A DNA stretch of 64,000 nt from RYN-230 sp963834515 (GTDB lineage Bacteria > Actinomycetota > Actinomycetes > Streptosporangiales > Streptosporangiaceae), in NCBI GenBank assembly GCA_963834515.1, contig CAWICB010000007.1, positions 1,922,001 to 1,986,000 of the forward strand. The letters are read 5' to 3'. Each line of letters begins with the position of its first letter. The first letter of the stretch is position 1. The notes beneath the pieces were generated by a model, which was not told where the DNA came from, searched no databases, and saw only the letters and a program-made list of their open reading frames with translations. The position numbers and the translations under genes are program-made. This document shows positions 25,549-34,945 of this stretch, piece by piece.

Positions 25549-26448
25549 CTACCGGGCTGGGGCGGCTGGCATCTGTGGCGACAGCGGCAGCTCGACGAAT
25601 CGGTTCTGGGCCGGTACCCAGGACGTCTGCCCATCGGCGTAGACGGCCGCGTGGGCCAGCATCGGCAGCGGCCGTGCTTGCCACGATGACTGGCTCGCGG
25701 CTGCGGCTGGGATGAAGCTCAGCGCAAGGCTTCCGGTGAGCCGGCCGCCAAGCTGCTCGAACATCTCCTTGGGAATCGCCCACACAACGCCCTGCATCAC
25801 GCCGTGATGGGCGGCTGCCGGGACCGTCACTTTCTCGACGTACCAGTCGAATCCCTTAACATCCTGCGGCACGGTACCCACCTGCAGCTTGGACATGGCT
25901 GACAAGATCGGCGCCGCGGCGGCGGCGACCGTCCCCACGCCCGGTACGACGCCGAGAGCGGAGGCCGCCTGCCCGGTGCCAGCCAGGATCGGCTGCATCC
26001 GCTGCCAGTCCGCGGCGGCCTTCTCCGTCCAGTCCGACTGGTGCGCAACCGGGCTCAGGTACTTCGCGCTTGCTGCCAGCTCCTGCATCCGCCATCCGCC
26101 TGAGATCGGGAAGTACAGGTACACCCGCGCTGCGATGTCTTCGAGCCGGTGCCAGAGATCAAGCTTCTCCCGGTTCCCGAACAGATGCCGATGCTCAGGC
26201 TTGCTGCCAGCGTGACTGATCGTCCACCAGTACTCATAGACCGGAGTTGGGCTCGCACTCGCCGCCGTGGCGCCGCCGGCCGGTATCACCTCCGCGTGAG
26301 TCATATCGAGCTGGGGCTCAGCCTCGCCGAACACCTCGAGGTAGTAGGGATGCTCGTCCTGGTCCCACTGGCCGAGGTCGGCCGGGAATGACGCCACCGT
26401 GATCACATGCCCATGATGCTGCGGGTTCCCTGCCGCCGCCAGCACCAT
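25549..26448 (-). CDS. Hypothetical protein
   Basis: A protein of about 299 residues that I do not recognise. It starts at ATG 26448, or at TTG 26460 if four more residues are included; no good ribosome site is seen. The N-terminal half is rich in aromatic and acidic residues (FPADLGQWDQDEHPYYLEVF, YEYWWTISHAGSKPEHRHLFGNREKLDLWHRLEDIAARVYLYFP). A small hydrophobic Gly/Ala-rich stretch lies near residues 165-190 (ALGVVPGVGTVAAAAAPIL). The C-terminal half contains DWYVEKVTVPAAAHHGVMQGVVWAI. There is no signal peptide and no metal-binding motif. Composition is even along the length and codon use looks normal, so it is probably a real gene. Confidence 0.5.
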   Translation of the reverse strand: MVLAAAGNPQHHGHVITVASFPADLGQWDQDEHPYYLEVFGEAEPQLDMTHAEVIPAGGATAASASPTPVYEYWWTISHAGSKPEHRHLFGNREKLDLWHRLEDIAARVYLYFPISGGWRMQELAASAKYLSPVAHQSDWTEKAAADWQRMQPILAGTGQAASALGVVPGVGTVAAAAAPILSAMSKLQVGTVPQDVKGFDWYVEKVTVPAAAHHGVMQGVVWAIPKEMFEQLGGRLTGSLALSFIPAAAASQSSWQARPLPMLAHAAVYADGQTSWVPAQNRFVELPLSPQMPAAPAR

Positions 26449-26676
26449 AGCGCGGGCCAATGCGGCAGGCGGGGCATACCGGGCGCCGATCTGCGGGCAT
26501 CCGGTCTGCCGTCCCGCGCGTCATCCGTGCAGAAGGGCGCGGTGGCCGGCGCCCACGATTCCGAGCGGGAGCCAGCGTTGAGATTCCTTGTTTCCTTCTT
26601 TGCCCTGCCACGCAAGATCGCGCTACGGGTATTCAAGCCCAACGAGCGGAATAGGTGGGCCGAAGAGGACACGGCC

Positions 26677-27044
26677 ATGATGAAGCTCAGTTACGCACGG
26701 AGCCTGCTCGGCGTGCTGATCGTGCTCGCCGTCGCGCTCCGGTGCCAGGGAGTGCACAGCCGGAATTCAGCCTGGGCCAGCGGGTGGAGGGGCTGATTAT
26801 CACCGCCGTCGTGGTCGGCGTGAATTCGCTGGTCATCGCGGCCGCCCTGATCCTGGCCATCCGCGGCCGGGCGCGGCTGAGTACCGCGCGGCACCTCCAA
26901 GTGGCCCGTCCGCACATTCCTCGCCTACCTGGGCATCTGCTTCGTGGTCTACCTGCTCATCGAGGTATGGGACAAATTCGACGCCAACCCTCTGATCGGC
27001 ACGCTCATGACACTGGCCATCGTGCCTTTGCTGCTGCTTATCTG
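26677..27044 (+). pseudogene. Frameshifted small membrane protein gene
   Basis: Three hydrophobic segments lie in three successive frames. They are MMKLSYARSLLGVLIVLAVAL from 26677, GLIITAVVVGVNSLVIAAAL near 26790, and FLAYLGICFVVYLLIEVW ... LIGTLMTLAIVPLLLLI ending at TGA 27044. Together they look like one membrane protein of about 120 residues broken by two indels. I do not recognise the family. Confidence 0.4.
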
Positions 27045-27279
27045 ATGCGTGATCCTCGTGTCCCTCAGTTCGTTCTGCTGTGCCGCGTACCTGTGCCGGG
27101 CCGCGGAGGGGCACCCGTTGCTGCCGCCCGTGCTGGCCGCGGCGGCCGCCTGGACCACGGCTATATCACCCGGCTGCACGCACTGTGAACGGTGCGGCGG
27201 GGCTATTGCACCGTTCTGGGCCTAGGCCTGATACCTCGCCTGGCTTCGGGGATCTGCTGCCGCCCGCGTCCGCGCGGAC

Positions 27280-27690
27280 TCATGGCTGCACGGTCAGGCG
27301 CTCAGTGGGCTGGCCGGTGATCTCGGCTATAACCTCAAAGTCCTTGTCGAGGTGCAGGACCGTGAGCCTGGCCAGTTCAGCGGCCGCCGCGATGATCAGG
27401 TCAGGTATGGACGGGGCGCGGTGCTGGCCACGGTCGGCGAGCAGAGCGAGAACTTCGACTGCCCGGTCCTCAGTCGCCGGGGTCAGGTATTCCACCGGCA
27501 TGGCCGACAAAGGCGGCTGCCGCAGGCCGGCCCGCAACTCCGGTCCGGACCGGGCTGAATAGCCAGCCTCGAGGCGGGTAACGGTGGTGATCCGTACCAG
27601 TCCGCGTTCGATCCGCGCCGCCCATTCAGCGGCGTCAGGGCTGGCGGCCAGGCGGACAAGGGCTGATTTGTCGATCAGCCAGGCCGTCAT
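27280..27690 (-). CDS. vapC: PIN-domain toxin, VapC type
   Basis: A 136-residue PIN-domain ribonuclease, the toxin of a VapBC pair. The acidic residues of the active site are visible: Asp in MTAWLIDKSALVRL, Glu in TTVTRLEAGYSARS, Asp in SIPDLIIAAAAE and the final Asp in LTVLHLDKDFEVIAEITGQ. Its start overlaps the antitoxin stop by 4 bases, as usual. Expected to cleave RNA, possibly tRNA or mRNA, when the antitoxin is degraded. Intact. Confidence 0.88.
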   Translation of the reverse strand: MTAWLIDKSALVRLAASPDAAEWAARIERGLVRITTVTRLEAGYSARSGPELRAGLRQPPLSAMPVEYLTPATEDRAVEVLALLADRGQHRAPSIPDLIIAAAAELARLTVLHLDKDFEVIAEITGQPTERLTVQP

Positions 27691-27908
27691 GGCCAGGCTC
27701 GTGACATCACGTCAGGGTCGTCCAGGTCACCAAAGATCTCGGTGAACCGGGCCAGGTCCTGGACGCTGACGGCGGAGACGGATACTGCCGCGTCCTGGGC
27801 CAGCCGGCGCCGCACGTACTCGCTGCGCGAAAGGCCCAGCCGCCCCGCATGTGCATCCAGCGCGGCAATGACATCATCAGGCACATCCCTGATCAGCATG
27901 TCCGTCAT
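27687..27908 (-). CDS. vapB: VapB-type antitoxin
   Basis: A 73-residue ribbon-helix-helix antitoxin: MLIRDVPDDVIAALDAHAGRLGLSRSEYVRRRLAQDA gives strand, helix, helix. The C-terminal tail (DLARFTEIFGDLDDPDVMSRAWP) would wrap the toxin. I start at ATG 27908, five bases after AAGGAGG, rather than at GTG 27914, which lies inside the ribosome site. It is cotranscribed with the PIN toxin and likely binds its own promoter. Confidence 0.85.
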   Translation of the reverse strand: MTDMLIRDVPDDVIAALDAHAGRLGLSRSEYVRRRLAQDAAVSVSAVSVQDLARFTEIFGDLDDPDVMSRAWP

Positions 27909-28026
27909 GTCCACCTCCTTGATATCCCATGATAGCGCAGAGCTTCATGAGCCCTGCGGAACGCGACGTGGCCCACCGGAGCAGCCGCTCCGGGCTGACC
28001 TCCCGCCGTCATGTCACGCTAGGGGC

Positions 28027-28497
28027 ATGCGGGCACAGCGTTTCCGCGCCGTAATCGCCGCCGGTCCTGGGGACAGCGCGGTCATCACGATGCCGTTCGA
28101 CCCGGATCAGGCGTGGGGCGCCAAAGCCAACCATCCCGTCGGCGGCACGATCGACGGCTGCCGGATCCGCGCCAGGCTGGTGCCGGCCGACGGCGGATGG
28201 GTGCTGACCCTGGCCCCGAATCGGCTGCTCGGCATAGGCGTGGCCATAGGCGATGACGTACTGGTCGAACTGGCCCCGGAAGGTCCGCAACGCGGCGATC
28301 TCGCCGACGACATCGGCGCAGCGCTGGCGGCCAATCCGGCTGCGGCCGCGTTCTTCGATACGCTCGCCCAGTTCTACCGCAAGGCCTACCTGCGCTGGAT
28401 CGATGCGACTACTCGCCGCCCCGATCTGCGTGCGGCCCGCATCGCTGAGGTAGTGGACCTGCTCGCGGCGGGGATCAAAGAGCGGCCACGACCATGA
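28027..28497 (+). CDS. DUF1905 / YdeI-type protein
   Basis: A 156-residue protein. The first 85 residues match the DUF1905 barrel (FRAVIAAGPGDSAVITMPFD ... RIRARLVPADGGWVLTLAPNRLLGIGVAIGDDVLVELAPEG). The rest is the bacteriocin-protection (YdeI/OmpD-associated) helical tail, FFDTLAQFYRKAYLRWIDATTRRPDLRAARIAEVVDLLAAG. The function of the family is not established; related proteins are linked to tolerance of bacteriocins or stress. ATG 28027 after AGGGGC is the start; the frame upstream is open but unlikely. Single gene. Confidence 0.7.
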   Translation: MRAQRFRAVIAAGPGDSAVITMPFDPDQAWGAKANHPVGGTIDGCRIRARLVPADGGWVLTLAPNRLLGIGVAIGDDVLVELAPEGPQRGDLADDIGAALAANPAAAAFFDTLAQFYRKAYLRWIDATTRRPDLRAARIAEVVDLLAAGIKERPRP

Positions 28498-28582
28498 CAA
28501 GCTCACCGGGGCGGCGGACGTTTACGCCTGGGCCGCCGGCCGGGCCCCAGGAACCCGGGCCGCGTCGTGCGATCCTGCCGGT

Positions 28583-29462
28583 GTGAGGTCTGGGGTTAAA
28601 GCTGCCGACTGGGCTGACCAGCGGGTCGCCGCCGTCCGCGACGACCCGGCGGGCCGGCTCGCTCTGATGGAACGCTGTTATTACGGCCCGTTCGGCACGG
28701 CCCCGCGGCACCTGCCGTACCGCCGGGCGGCACGGTCGTTCATGCGCTGGCAGCTCGGGCGAGGTGTGCTGCAACCACCGTTCAGCGACCGCCCGGGGAG
28801 CCCGTGGTGGCGTGCGGTGAACGAGCGCATCCTCCGTGATGGCTGCGAGGCCGTGGGCCTGAGCGGGCACCTTCCCGGTCCGGTCTCCGCACATACGGTC
28901 CACTACTGGATGTCGTTCGCCGGCTATCCCACCGCCCGGGCCTGGTACCGGGCGCACAACGGGAGCGTGGTCGCCGCGTACCTCGAGCACCGCGACCTGG
29001 CCGACGCGGAGAACGCCGCCGAGCGCTTCTTCATGAACGTCGTACTGTGCCGGGTGCTCTATACCCACGCCCTCGTCGCCGCCCCCCGGGATCTCACTGG
29101 GCTGGCTCCGCCCGCTCGCCCCGTTCCTGGGCGACCCGAGGCTCGGGATGACCGGGATCTTCCTGCAGCTTTCCCGCGTGCTCCCCAACGAGTACCCCCC
29201 GCGCGGCAGCGTGCAGTCCTACCTCCGGGCCGAACTCGGCTTCGGCCGCCTGCTGGATTACGGCGTGATCGTCCCGAGGCTGCAGCAGCTCTATCAGTGG
29301 TCAGCGCACGAGCTCGCAGCACCGGGCCTGCTCGATTGCGCCCGCGACGGAGCCCTCACCTACGCCTGGTCGTTCGCGGACCGCGACGTCTGGCAGCCGC
29401 CGAAGTCGTTCCTCCTCCAGATGACCCGGCGGGCACTCCCACCCGAACAACGCGCCAGGTAA
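28583..29462 (+). pseudogene. Hypothetical protein gene with one frameshift
   Basis: From GTG 28583 the frame reads a 165-residue helical protein (DPAGRLALMERCYYGPFGTAP, RRAARSFMRWQLGRGVL, ENAAERFFMNVVLCRVLYTHAL). It slips near 29085, in a CCCCCCGGG run, and continues one frame over as SLGWLRPLAPFLGDPRLGMT, then IFLQLSRVLPNEYP, to the stop at 29462. Repaired, it is about 292 residues. I do not recognise the family. The single indel in a homopolymer and good conservation of protein character on both sides suggest either a very recent mutation or a sequencing error. Confidence 0.45.
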
Positions 29463-29656
29463 CCGCGCGGAACACGGCCAGCAGGCCACTAGCACAGCGC
29501 GGCCCGACGCTGTGCTGTCGAGCCGCCCGAATGCGATTAGCCACCTCCAGGCAAACTGGGCGGGCTGGCTTAGCCCCGCGTGACGTTGCTGGCTGACAGT
29601 GCGTCCCGAAGGCTGATCAGGTCAGAACCCGGCCAGCCAGCCTGAAGGGAGCCGGC

Positions 29657-30616
29657 ATGCGGATCGCGATGCGGGCCGGCGGTGAGGTCGTCGGCTCGCC
29701 GATGTCCCCGCCGGACATCGTGGACGACGTGGTGCGCGCTGAGGCGGAAGGATTCAGGTCGGCGTGGAGCGTGCATTTTTCGCGCGGCGTCAACGCGCTC
29801 GGCGTGCTGGCTGTGGCCGGGACGCGGACCAGCCAGATTGGCCTCGGCGTCGGAATCGTGCCGACCTACCCACGGCATCCGCTGGCGCTCGCCCAGCAGG
29901 CGGCGACCACCCAGGCGTTCTGCGGCGGGAGGCTGACTCTGGGGGTGGGCGTCTCGCACCGGCCGGTCATCGAGAACCTGCACGGGCTCGCCTACCAGCG
30001 GCCGGCCGCGCATATGCGCGAGTACCTGTCGGTGCTGGTACCTCTGCTGCGGGCCGGCAGCGTCCGCTACACGGGCGAGTTCTACCAGGTTGACGGCGGC
30101 TTCGTGGTGCCCGGCACCAGCCCGGTGCCAGTGCTGGTCGGGGCGCTCTCGCCGTTGATGGTGCAGGCGGCTGGCGAACTCGCCGATGGCGTGGTGACCT
30201 GGCTGGCGGGTCCCCGCAGCCTGGCCGAGCACATCATCCCGCGGCTGCAGGCGGCGGCCGCCGGGCAGGCGGCGCCGCGGGTAGTGGCAGCGCTGCCGGT
30301 GGCCGTCTGCGCCGACACCAGCCTGGCCCGGCGCACCGCCGACGAGGTTCTCTCCCGGTACGCGGGGCTGGAGAACTACCAGCGGCAGCTGCAGCGCGAC
30401 GGCGTCTCCGCGCCGGGCGGCCTGGCCATCACCGGCACCGAGGCCCAGGTCGAGAAGCAGCTACGGCAGCTGGCTGGCGTGGGCGTCACCGAGTTCTGGC
30501 CGATCGTCTTCCCGGTCGGGGACGACCCGGCGGGCAGCCAGCGCCGGACCAGGGCACTGCTGGCCAGCCTGGCGCACGAGAGTGAGCGTCGTCCCGCACA
30601 GGCAGAAAATCCCTGA
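29657..30616 (+). CDS. LLM-class F420-dependent oxidoreductase
   Basis: A 319-residue luciferase-like monooxygenase/oxidoreductase of the F420-dependent type common in actinomycetes. Seen: MRIAMRAGGEVVG, IGLGVGIVPTYPRHPLALAQQAATT, GRLTLGVGVSHRPVIE and the insertion loop FVVPGTSPVPVLVGALSPLMVQAAGELADGVVTW. These match the TIM-barrel strands that hold the flavin or deazaflavin. The C-terminal region (ITGTEAQVEKQLRQLAGVGVTEFWPIVF) is standard for the subgroup TIGR03564-like. The substrate is unknown. ATG 29657 follows GGGAGCC. It precedes the CoM locus by only 90 bases and could be cotranscribed, but no direct link to epoxide metabolism is visible. Confidence 0.85.
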   Translation: MRIAMRAGGEVVGSPMSPPDIVDDVVRAEAEGFRSAWSVHFSRGVNALGVLAVAGTRTSQIGLGVGIVPTYPRHPLALAQQAATTQAFCGGRLTLGVGVSHRPVIENLHGLAYQRPAAHMREYLSVLVPLLRAGSVRYTGEFYQVDGGFVVPGTSPVPVLVGALSPLMVQAAGELADGVVTWLAGPRSLAEHIIPRLQAAAAGQAAPRVVAALPVAVCADTSLARRTADEVLSRYAGLENYQRQLQRDGVSAPGGLAITGTEAQVEKQLRQLAGVGVTEFWPIVFPVGDDPAGSQRRTRALLASLAHESERRPAQAENP

Positions 30617-30707
30617 TCTTCACCCCGCCAGGACGAGCCACAACTTCGGTCAGCGACGTACCATCCCCCTAACGGGGTCGAGGCACAAGGTCACAAGGTG
30701 GTGGGTC

Positions 30708-31319
30708 ATGGCCGGACCCGTATCGAGCGGAATTGACGAGATCGGGCTGGCACCAGGCAGCCACGTCTGCGCGTTCTACCGCGGGGACAGCGACCGGGAC
30801 CGGCTGCTCAGCGGGTACCTGGGCGCGGGCCTCACCGCCGGGGACAAGTGCATCTGCGTGGTCGACTCGGCCGACACGGCCGGCTGGCTCAAGGGGCTGC
30901 CCGGGTCCGGCGGCCAGCCCGGGCCACCGGACGGCCAGCTGGATATCCACCTGCCGGAAACGACGTACCTGGCCGGCGGCGAGTTCACCACCACCGACAT
31001 GCTCACGTTCTGGACCGAGAACATGAGCAAGGCGGCGGTCGAGGGTTACTCGTTCTACCGGCTGGCCGGCGAGATGACCTGGGCGCTGCGCGACGCCCCC
31101 GGGGTCGAGCACCTGGTCGGCTACGAGTCCGAGCTGAACCGGGTCACGGCCAGCAGCCCGGTCATCGTGCTGTGCCTGTACGACCTCGACCGGTTCAGCG
31201 GCGAGGTCGTGGTCAACATCGTGAAGACCCATCCTCAGGTCCTGGTCCAGGGCATCCTGGTCGAGAACCCGTACTACGTCGGGCCGGACGAGTTCCTCCG
31301 CTCGGCCAGCGGGCTCTGA
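30708..31319 (+). CDS. MEDS-domain sensor protein (first copy)
   Basis: A 203-residue protein consisting of a single MEDS domain, the sensory domain first named from methanogens, methylotrophs and DcmR. Key stretches: GSHVCAFYRGDSDRDRLLSGYL, GLTAGDKCICVVDSAD and GYESELNRVTASSPVIVLCLYDLDRFSG, then VKTHPQVLVQGILVENPYYVGPDEFL. No DNA-binding domain is attached, so it probably works through a partner, most simply the PucR-type regulator that follows 9 bases later. ATG 30708 is chosen after AAGGTGGTGGG. A paralogue is at 42742. The DcmR precedent suggests sensing of a small halogenated or alkylating compound; here an epoxide or CoM conjugate is a reasonable guess. Confidence 0.78.
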   Translation: MAGPVSSGIDEIGLAPGSHVCAFYRGDSDRDRLLSGYLGAGLTAGDKCICVVDSADTAGWLKGLPGSGGQPGPPDGQLDIHLPETTYLAGGEFTTTDMLTFWTENMSKAAVEGYSFYRLAGEMTWALRDAPGVEHLVGYESELNRVTASSPVIVLCLYDLDRFSGEVVVNIVKTHPQVLVQGILVENPYYVGPDEFLRSASGL

Positions 31320-31328
31320 TCCGCCGCG

Positions 31329-33178
31329 ATGACCGCCGAGCGCACGACCCGGCACGCGGTGCCGCCGGACGGCGCGGCCGTGCTGCCGCTGCCCACTCGC
31401 GCTGGCCCGCAGGCCGACGCGGACCTGCGCGAACGGCTGGGCGAGTTCCGCGCCCTGCTGGTGATCTCGCTGCTGATGACCGAGTCGGTGAACGAGGACC
31501 AGATCCTGGAGCTGGCCTCCTCCAGCGCGGCCGGGCTCGGCCCGTGGCGGATCGAGGGCTACCGGTTCACCGACGGCCAGTGGCACGCCGGCCTGGGCCG
31601 GGCCGCGGCCGCCCCGGCTGGGCTGACCGGGCAGCTGATCGCGCTGGGCAGCCGGCCGGCCCGGTCACCGTGGCCGGCCGCGGCTGGGCGTGGGCCTACC
31701 CGCTGCGCGGCGTCGGCGGGCAGCTCGGCCACCTGGTCGCCTCGTGCGCCGCGGAACCAGCCATCGAGCAGCGGTTCCTGATCCAGGTGCTGGCCCAGCA
31801 GACCGGGGTGGCCGTGTCCAACGCCCGGCTGCACGCCCGGGAACGGGCCACCGCGGCCGAACTGGCCGCCACCAACGAGGCGCTGGCCGCGACCGTCACC
31901 CGGCTGCAGCGCAGCATGGACATCCACCAGCGGCTGACCAGCGTGGCGGTGTCCGGGGAGGGCCAGCCGGGCATCGCCCGGGCACTGCACGAGCTGACCG
32001 GGATGCCGGTGGCGATCGAGGACCGGTACGGCAACCTGACCGCCTGGGCCGGCCCCGGCCAGCCGGACCCGTACCCGAAGGAGTCCTTCGCCAAGCGGGA
32101 GCACCTGCTCCGCCGGCTGATGCGGGCCAATTCCGCGACCCGGGACGGCGAGCGGCTGATGCTGCTGGCCTCGCCGCGGACCGACGTGCTGGGCGTCCTG
32201 GCCCTGATCGACCCGGGCCGCCGCGCCGACCACGCCGACCTGGTGGCGCTGGAGCACGGCGCCACCGTGCTGTCCATGGAACTGGCCCGGCTGCGCGGGA
32301 TCGCCGACGCTGAACTGCGGCTGCGCCGCGACCTGGTCCATGACCTGCTGGCCGGGACCGATGACGAGAGCGCGCTGACCCGGGCCGAAGCCCTCGACTA
32401 CGATCTGCGGCGGCCGCACCGGGTGGTGATCGTCGAGGGCAAAGGCCGCGCCCGGCTGCACGACGCGCTGCTCAGCGCGGTCCGCCGGGCCATGCGGCAG
32501 GCCCGTCAGGACGGCCTGTTCGAGATGTGGTCAGGCGATGTCGCGGTGGTTACCGCGGGCCAGGCCGACTGGGAGCAGCTGCGCCGCGCCATCATGTCCG
32601 ACCTGGGCGGCCAGGTCTGCCTGGGGGTGGGCGGTGCCGCCACCCGGCCGTCCGAGCTGCCGCGGTCGCTGCGCGAAGCCGGGCTGGCCCTGCGGCTGCA
32701 GCAGACGCTGCTGCCCGGCAGCAGCGCGTGCGAGTACCCCAAGCTCGGCATCTTCCGGATGCTGGCCGCCATTCCCGACCTCACCGACGTGGAGTCCTTT
32801 GTCCGGGACTGGCTCGGCAGCCTGCTCGACTACGACCGGAGGCGGAACGCGGAGCTGGTGCACACGCTGACCCAGTACCTGGAGCACGGCGGCAACTACG
32901 ACGCCACGGCCGCCGAGCTGTCCGTGCACAAGAGCACGCTGAAGTACCGGCTGCAGCGGATCCGCGAGCTCACCGGCCTGGAGCTGAACGACCCCGACGT
33001 CCACTTCAACCTGCAGCTGGCCACCCGGGCCTGGGGCACCCTGGAGGCACTGCGCAGTGCTAGTCCGGGGGGACGACCCCCGGAGCCCCCCGATCGCCGC
33101 TTCGCGCCGAACGCTGACTCGGCGAGCACCCGCCTGCGGCGGGCCCCGCCTCGCCAGCGCACAACCAGGCCAGGGTAA
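31329..33178 (+). pseudogene. PucR/CdaR-type regulator with GAF-like domain, one frameshift (first copy)
   Basis: A regulator of about 615 residues if repaired. The N-terminal GAF-like sensor begins LGEFRALLVISLLMTESVNE, but the frame slips near 31655. It then continues one frame over from VTVAGRGWAWAYPLRGVGGQ through a coiled coil (ERATAAELAATNEALAATVT), a GGDEF-like domain (LRRDLVHDLLAGTDDESALT) and the PucR C-terminal helix-turn-helix (LTQYLEHGGNYDATAAELSV, STLKYRLQRIRELTGLEL). The intact paralogue at 36625 shows the frame expected across the slip. An activator role for the xec-type genes that start at 33287 is likely. Frameshift in a GC run: mutation or sequencing error. Confidence 0.75.
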
Positions 33179-33286
33179 CGGCGGAGCGGTTCTTCGTCCC
33201 CTGGTGACCTCCCCCGGCCCGGCCGCCGCTAGCCATGCTGAACAGGCAGGCAGGGTGCCCGCCGCAGTAGCCACGAGGGGTCAGCA

Positions 33287-34945
33287 ATGATCGATGTACG
33301 GAACCCGGGCGACGGATTCGCGTCACTGCGCACCCGGATCGGGCAGCTCGGGCCACTTCCCGACGGGGACCGCGGCGCCCCGGGCGCCCCGCTGACCGTC
33401 GGCGAATGGGCGCTGCTGATCGACGACATCGTGGACCACCCGCAGGACAACACCGAGGGCCTGTGGAACGTGGCCAGCCCGGCGGAGGACAGCCGGGAGT
33501 ACGACGCGATCTTCGTGGGCGGCGGCGCGGCTGGCCGGTTCGGCTCAGCGTTCCTCAGGGCCCGGGGCGGCCGCCAGCTCACCATCGACGCCTGGCCGTT
33601 CCTGGGCGGGTCCTGCCCGCACCAGGCGTGCGTGCCGCACCACCTGTTCTCCGAGGCCGCCCGCGAGCTGGACCTGGCCCGGCACATGCAGGGACGGCTG
33701 TGGTACCCGCCGTTCGACGAGAAGCGGGCCAGCATCCTGGAGATCGTCCAGCTGTTCAAGGCGGGCCGGATGTACCCGCACGCCATCATGAACTGGCAGT
33801 CCAAGGAACAGCTGGACATGGAGTTCATCCTGAACACCCCGGCCCGGATCATCGGCACCCGTACCGTGGAGGTGGCAGGCCAGCGGTTCCAGGCCCGGAA
33901 CCTGGTGCTGTGCACCGGGTCGCGGACCGTCTACCCGGACGTGCCCGGCATCCGCGCCAAGGGCGTGTACGACTTCGCCTCGCTGATCGAGGACCTGGAC
34001 TATGAGCCGAACCGGTGCGTGATCATCGGCGGCTCCAAGGTGGCCCTGGAGTACGGGTCGTTTTTCCAGGCCACCGGGTGCCAGACCACGATCCTGAGCC
34101 GCAGCCGGCTGATGGAGACGGCCAGCCTGCACCACGTGGACGCCGGGCTGCGCGAGTACGTGGTGGCCATGATGGCCGACCGGGGCGTCGAGATCGTCGA
34201 GGGCGCGGAACTGGTCGAGGTACTCGGCAACGGCAAGGTCACCGGGGTCCGGTACCGCGCGCCCGGCGGCGAGGTCCGGGACATCGACACCGACTTCGTG
34301 TTCGTGGGCACCGGGGAACGGCCCGACCTCAGCCAGTACGCACCGCTCGGGCTGGCCACCGACGAGCGCGGGTTCGTCATCGCGGACACCCACATGCGGA
34401 CCTCGGTGCCGGGGGTGTACGCGGCCGGTGACCTGGTCGGCCCGCCGATGGAGATGTTCAAGGCCCGCAAGTGCGGGGTCGGCGCGGCCCGCAACATCAT
34501 GGGCGAGGACTACGAGTTCGACTTCACCGAATACCCGGACTTCCTGCACACCACGTACGAGGTGACCTGGTGCGGGCTGTCCGAGGCCGAGGCCCAGGCC
34601 CGGTACCGGAACGTCATCAAGATCCAGATGCCGCCGGACGACGCGGACCCGGAGACGTTCGCGCTGCCCGCCGCCGAGGGGTCAATGCTGTACGCGTTCA
34701 CCAGGCCCATCCTGTCCGGCTGGCTCAAGCTGATCATCGACGCGGACAGCCGCAAGATCCTCGGCGCGCACCACGTCGGTTACGGGGCCAAGGACGCGTT
34801 CCAGTACATCGACTACCTGATCCGCCGGCCCGAAGGCTTCACCATGGACCAGATGGCCGAACTGAACGAGCTGTTCCTGAACCCTGAGCACTTCATCCAG
34901 CTCTGCCGGCTGCGCGCGGGCCAGGCCAGCCCGGTGAACCTGTGA
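33287..34945 (+). CDS. xecC: 2-ketopropyl-CoM oxidoreductase/carboxylase
   Basis: A 552-residue flavoprotein of the disulfide oxidoreductase family that cleaves the thioether of 2-ketopropyl-CoM with NADPH and carboxylates the product to acetoacetate. Similarity to the Xanthobacter enzyme is strong throughout. FAD motif VGGGAAGRFGSAFL; redox cysteines Cys110 and Cys115 in LGGSCPHQACVPHH (Cys82/Cys87 in Xanthobacter); NADPH fold IIGGSKVALEYGSF; second FAD motif GVYAAGDLVGPPMEMFKARK. The C-terminal LFLNPEHF keeps Phe530 and His535, the Phe-His pair that replaces the usual His-Glu and marks carboxylase chemistry. The N-terminus is about 29 residues longer than in Xanthobacter. The stop overlaps the next gene (GTGA). 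Confidence 0.93.
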   Translation: MIDVRNPGDGFASLRTRIGQLGPLPDGDRGAPGAPLTVGEWALLIDDIVDHPQDNTEGLWNVASPAEDSREYDAIFVGGGAAGRFGSAFLRARGGRQLTIDAWPFLGGSCPHQACVPHHLFSEAARELDLARHMQGRLWYPPFDEKRASILEIVQLFKAGRMYPHAIMNWQSKEQLDMEFILNTPARIIGTRTVEVAGQRFQARNLVLCTGSRTVYPDVPGIRAKGVYDFASLIEDLDYEPNRCVIIGGSKVALEYGSFFQATGCQTTILSRSRLMETASLHHVDAGLREYVVAMMADRGVEIVEGAELVEVLGNGKVTGVRYRAPGGEVRDIDTDFVFVGTGERPDLSQYAPLGLATDERGFVIADTHMRTSVPGVYAAGDLVGPPMEMFKARKCGVGAARNIMGEDYEFDFTEYPDFLHTTYEVTWCGLSEAEAQARYRNVIKIQMPPDDADPETFALPAAEGSMLYAFTRPILSGWLKLIIDADSRKILGAHHVGYGAKDAFQYIDYLIRRPEGFTMDQMAELNELFLNPEHFIQLCRLRAGQASPVNL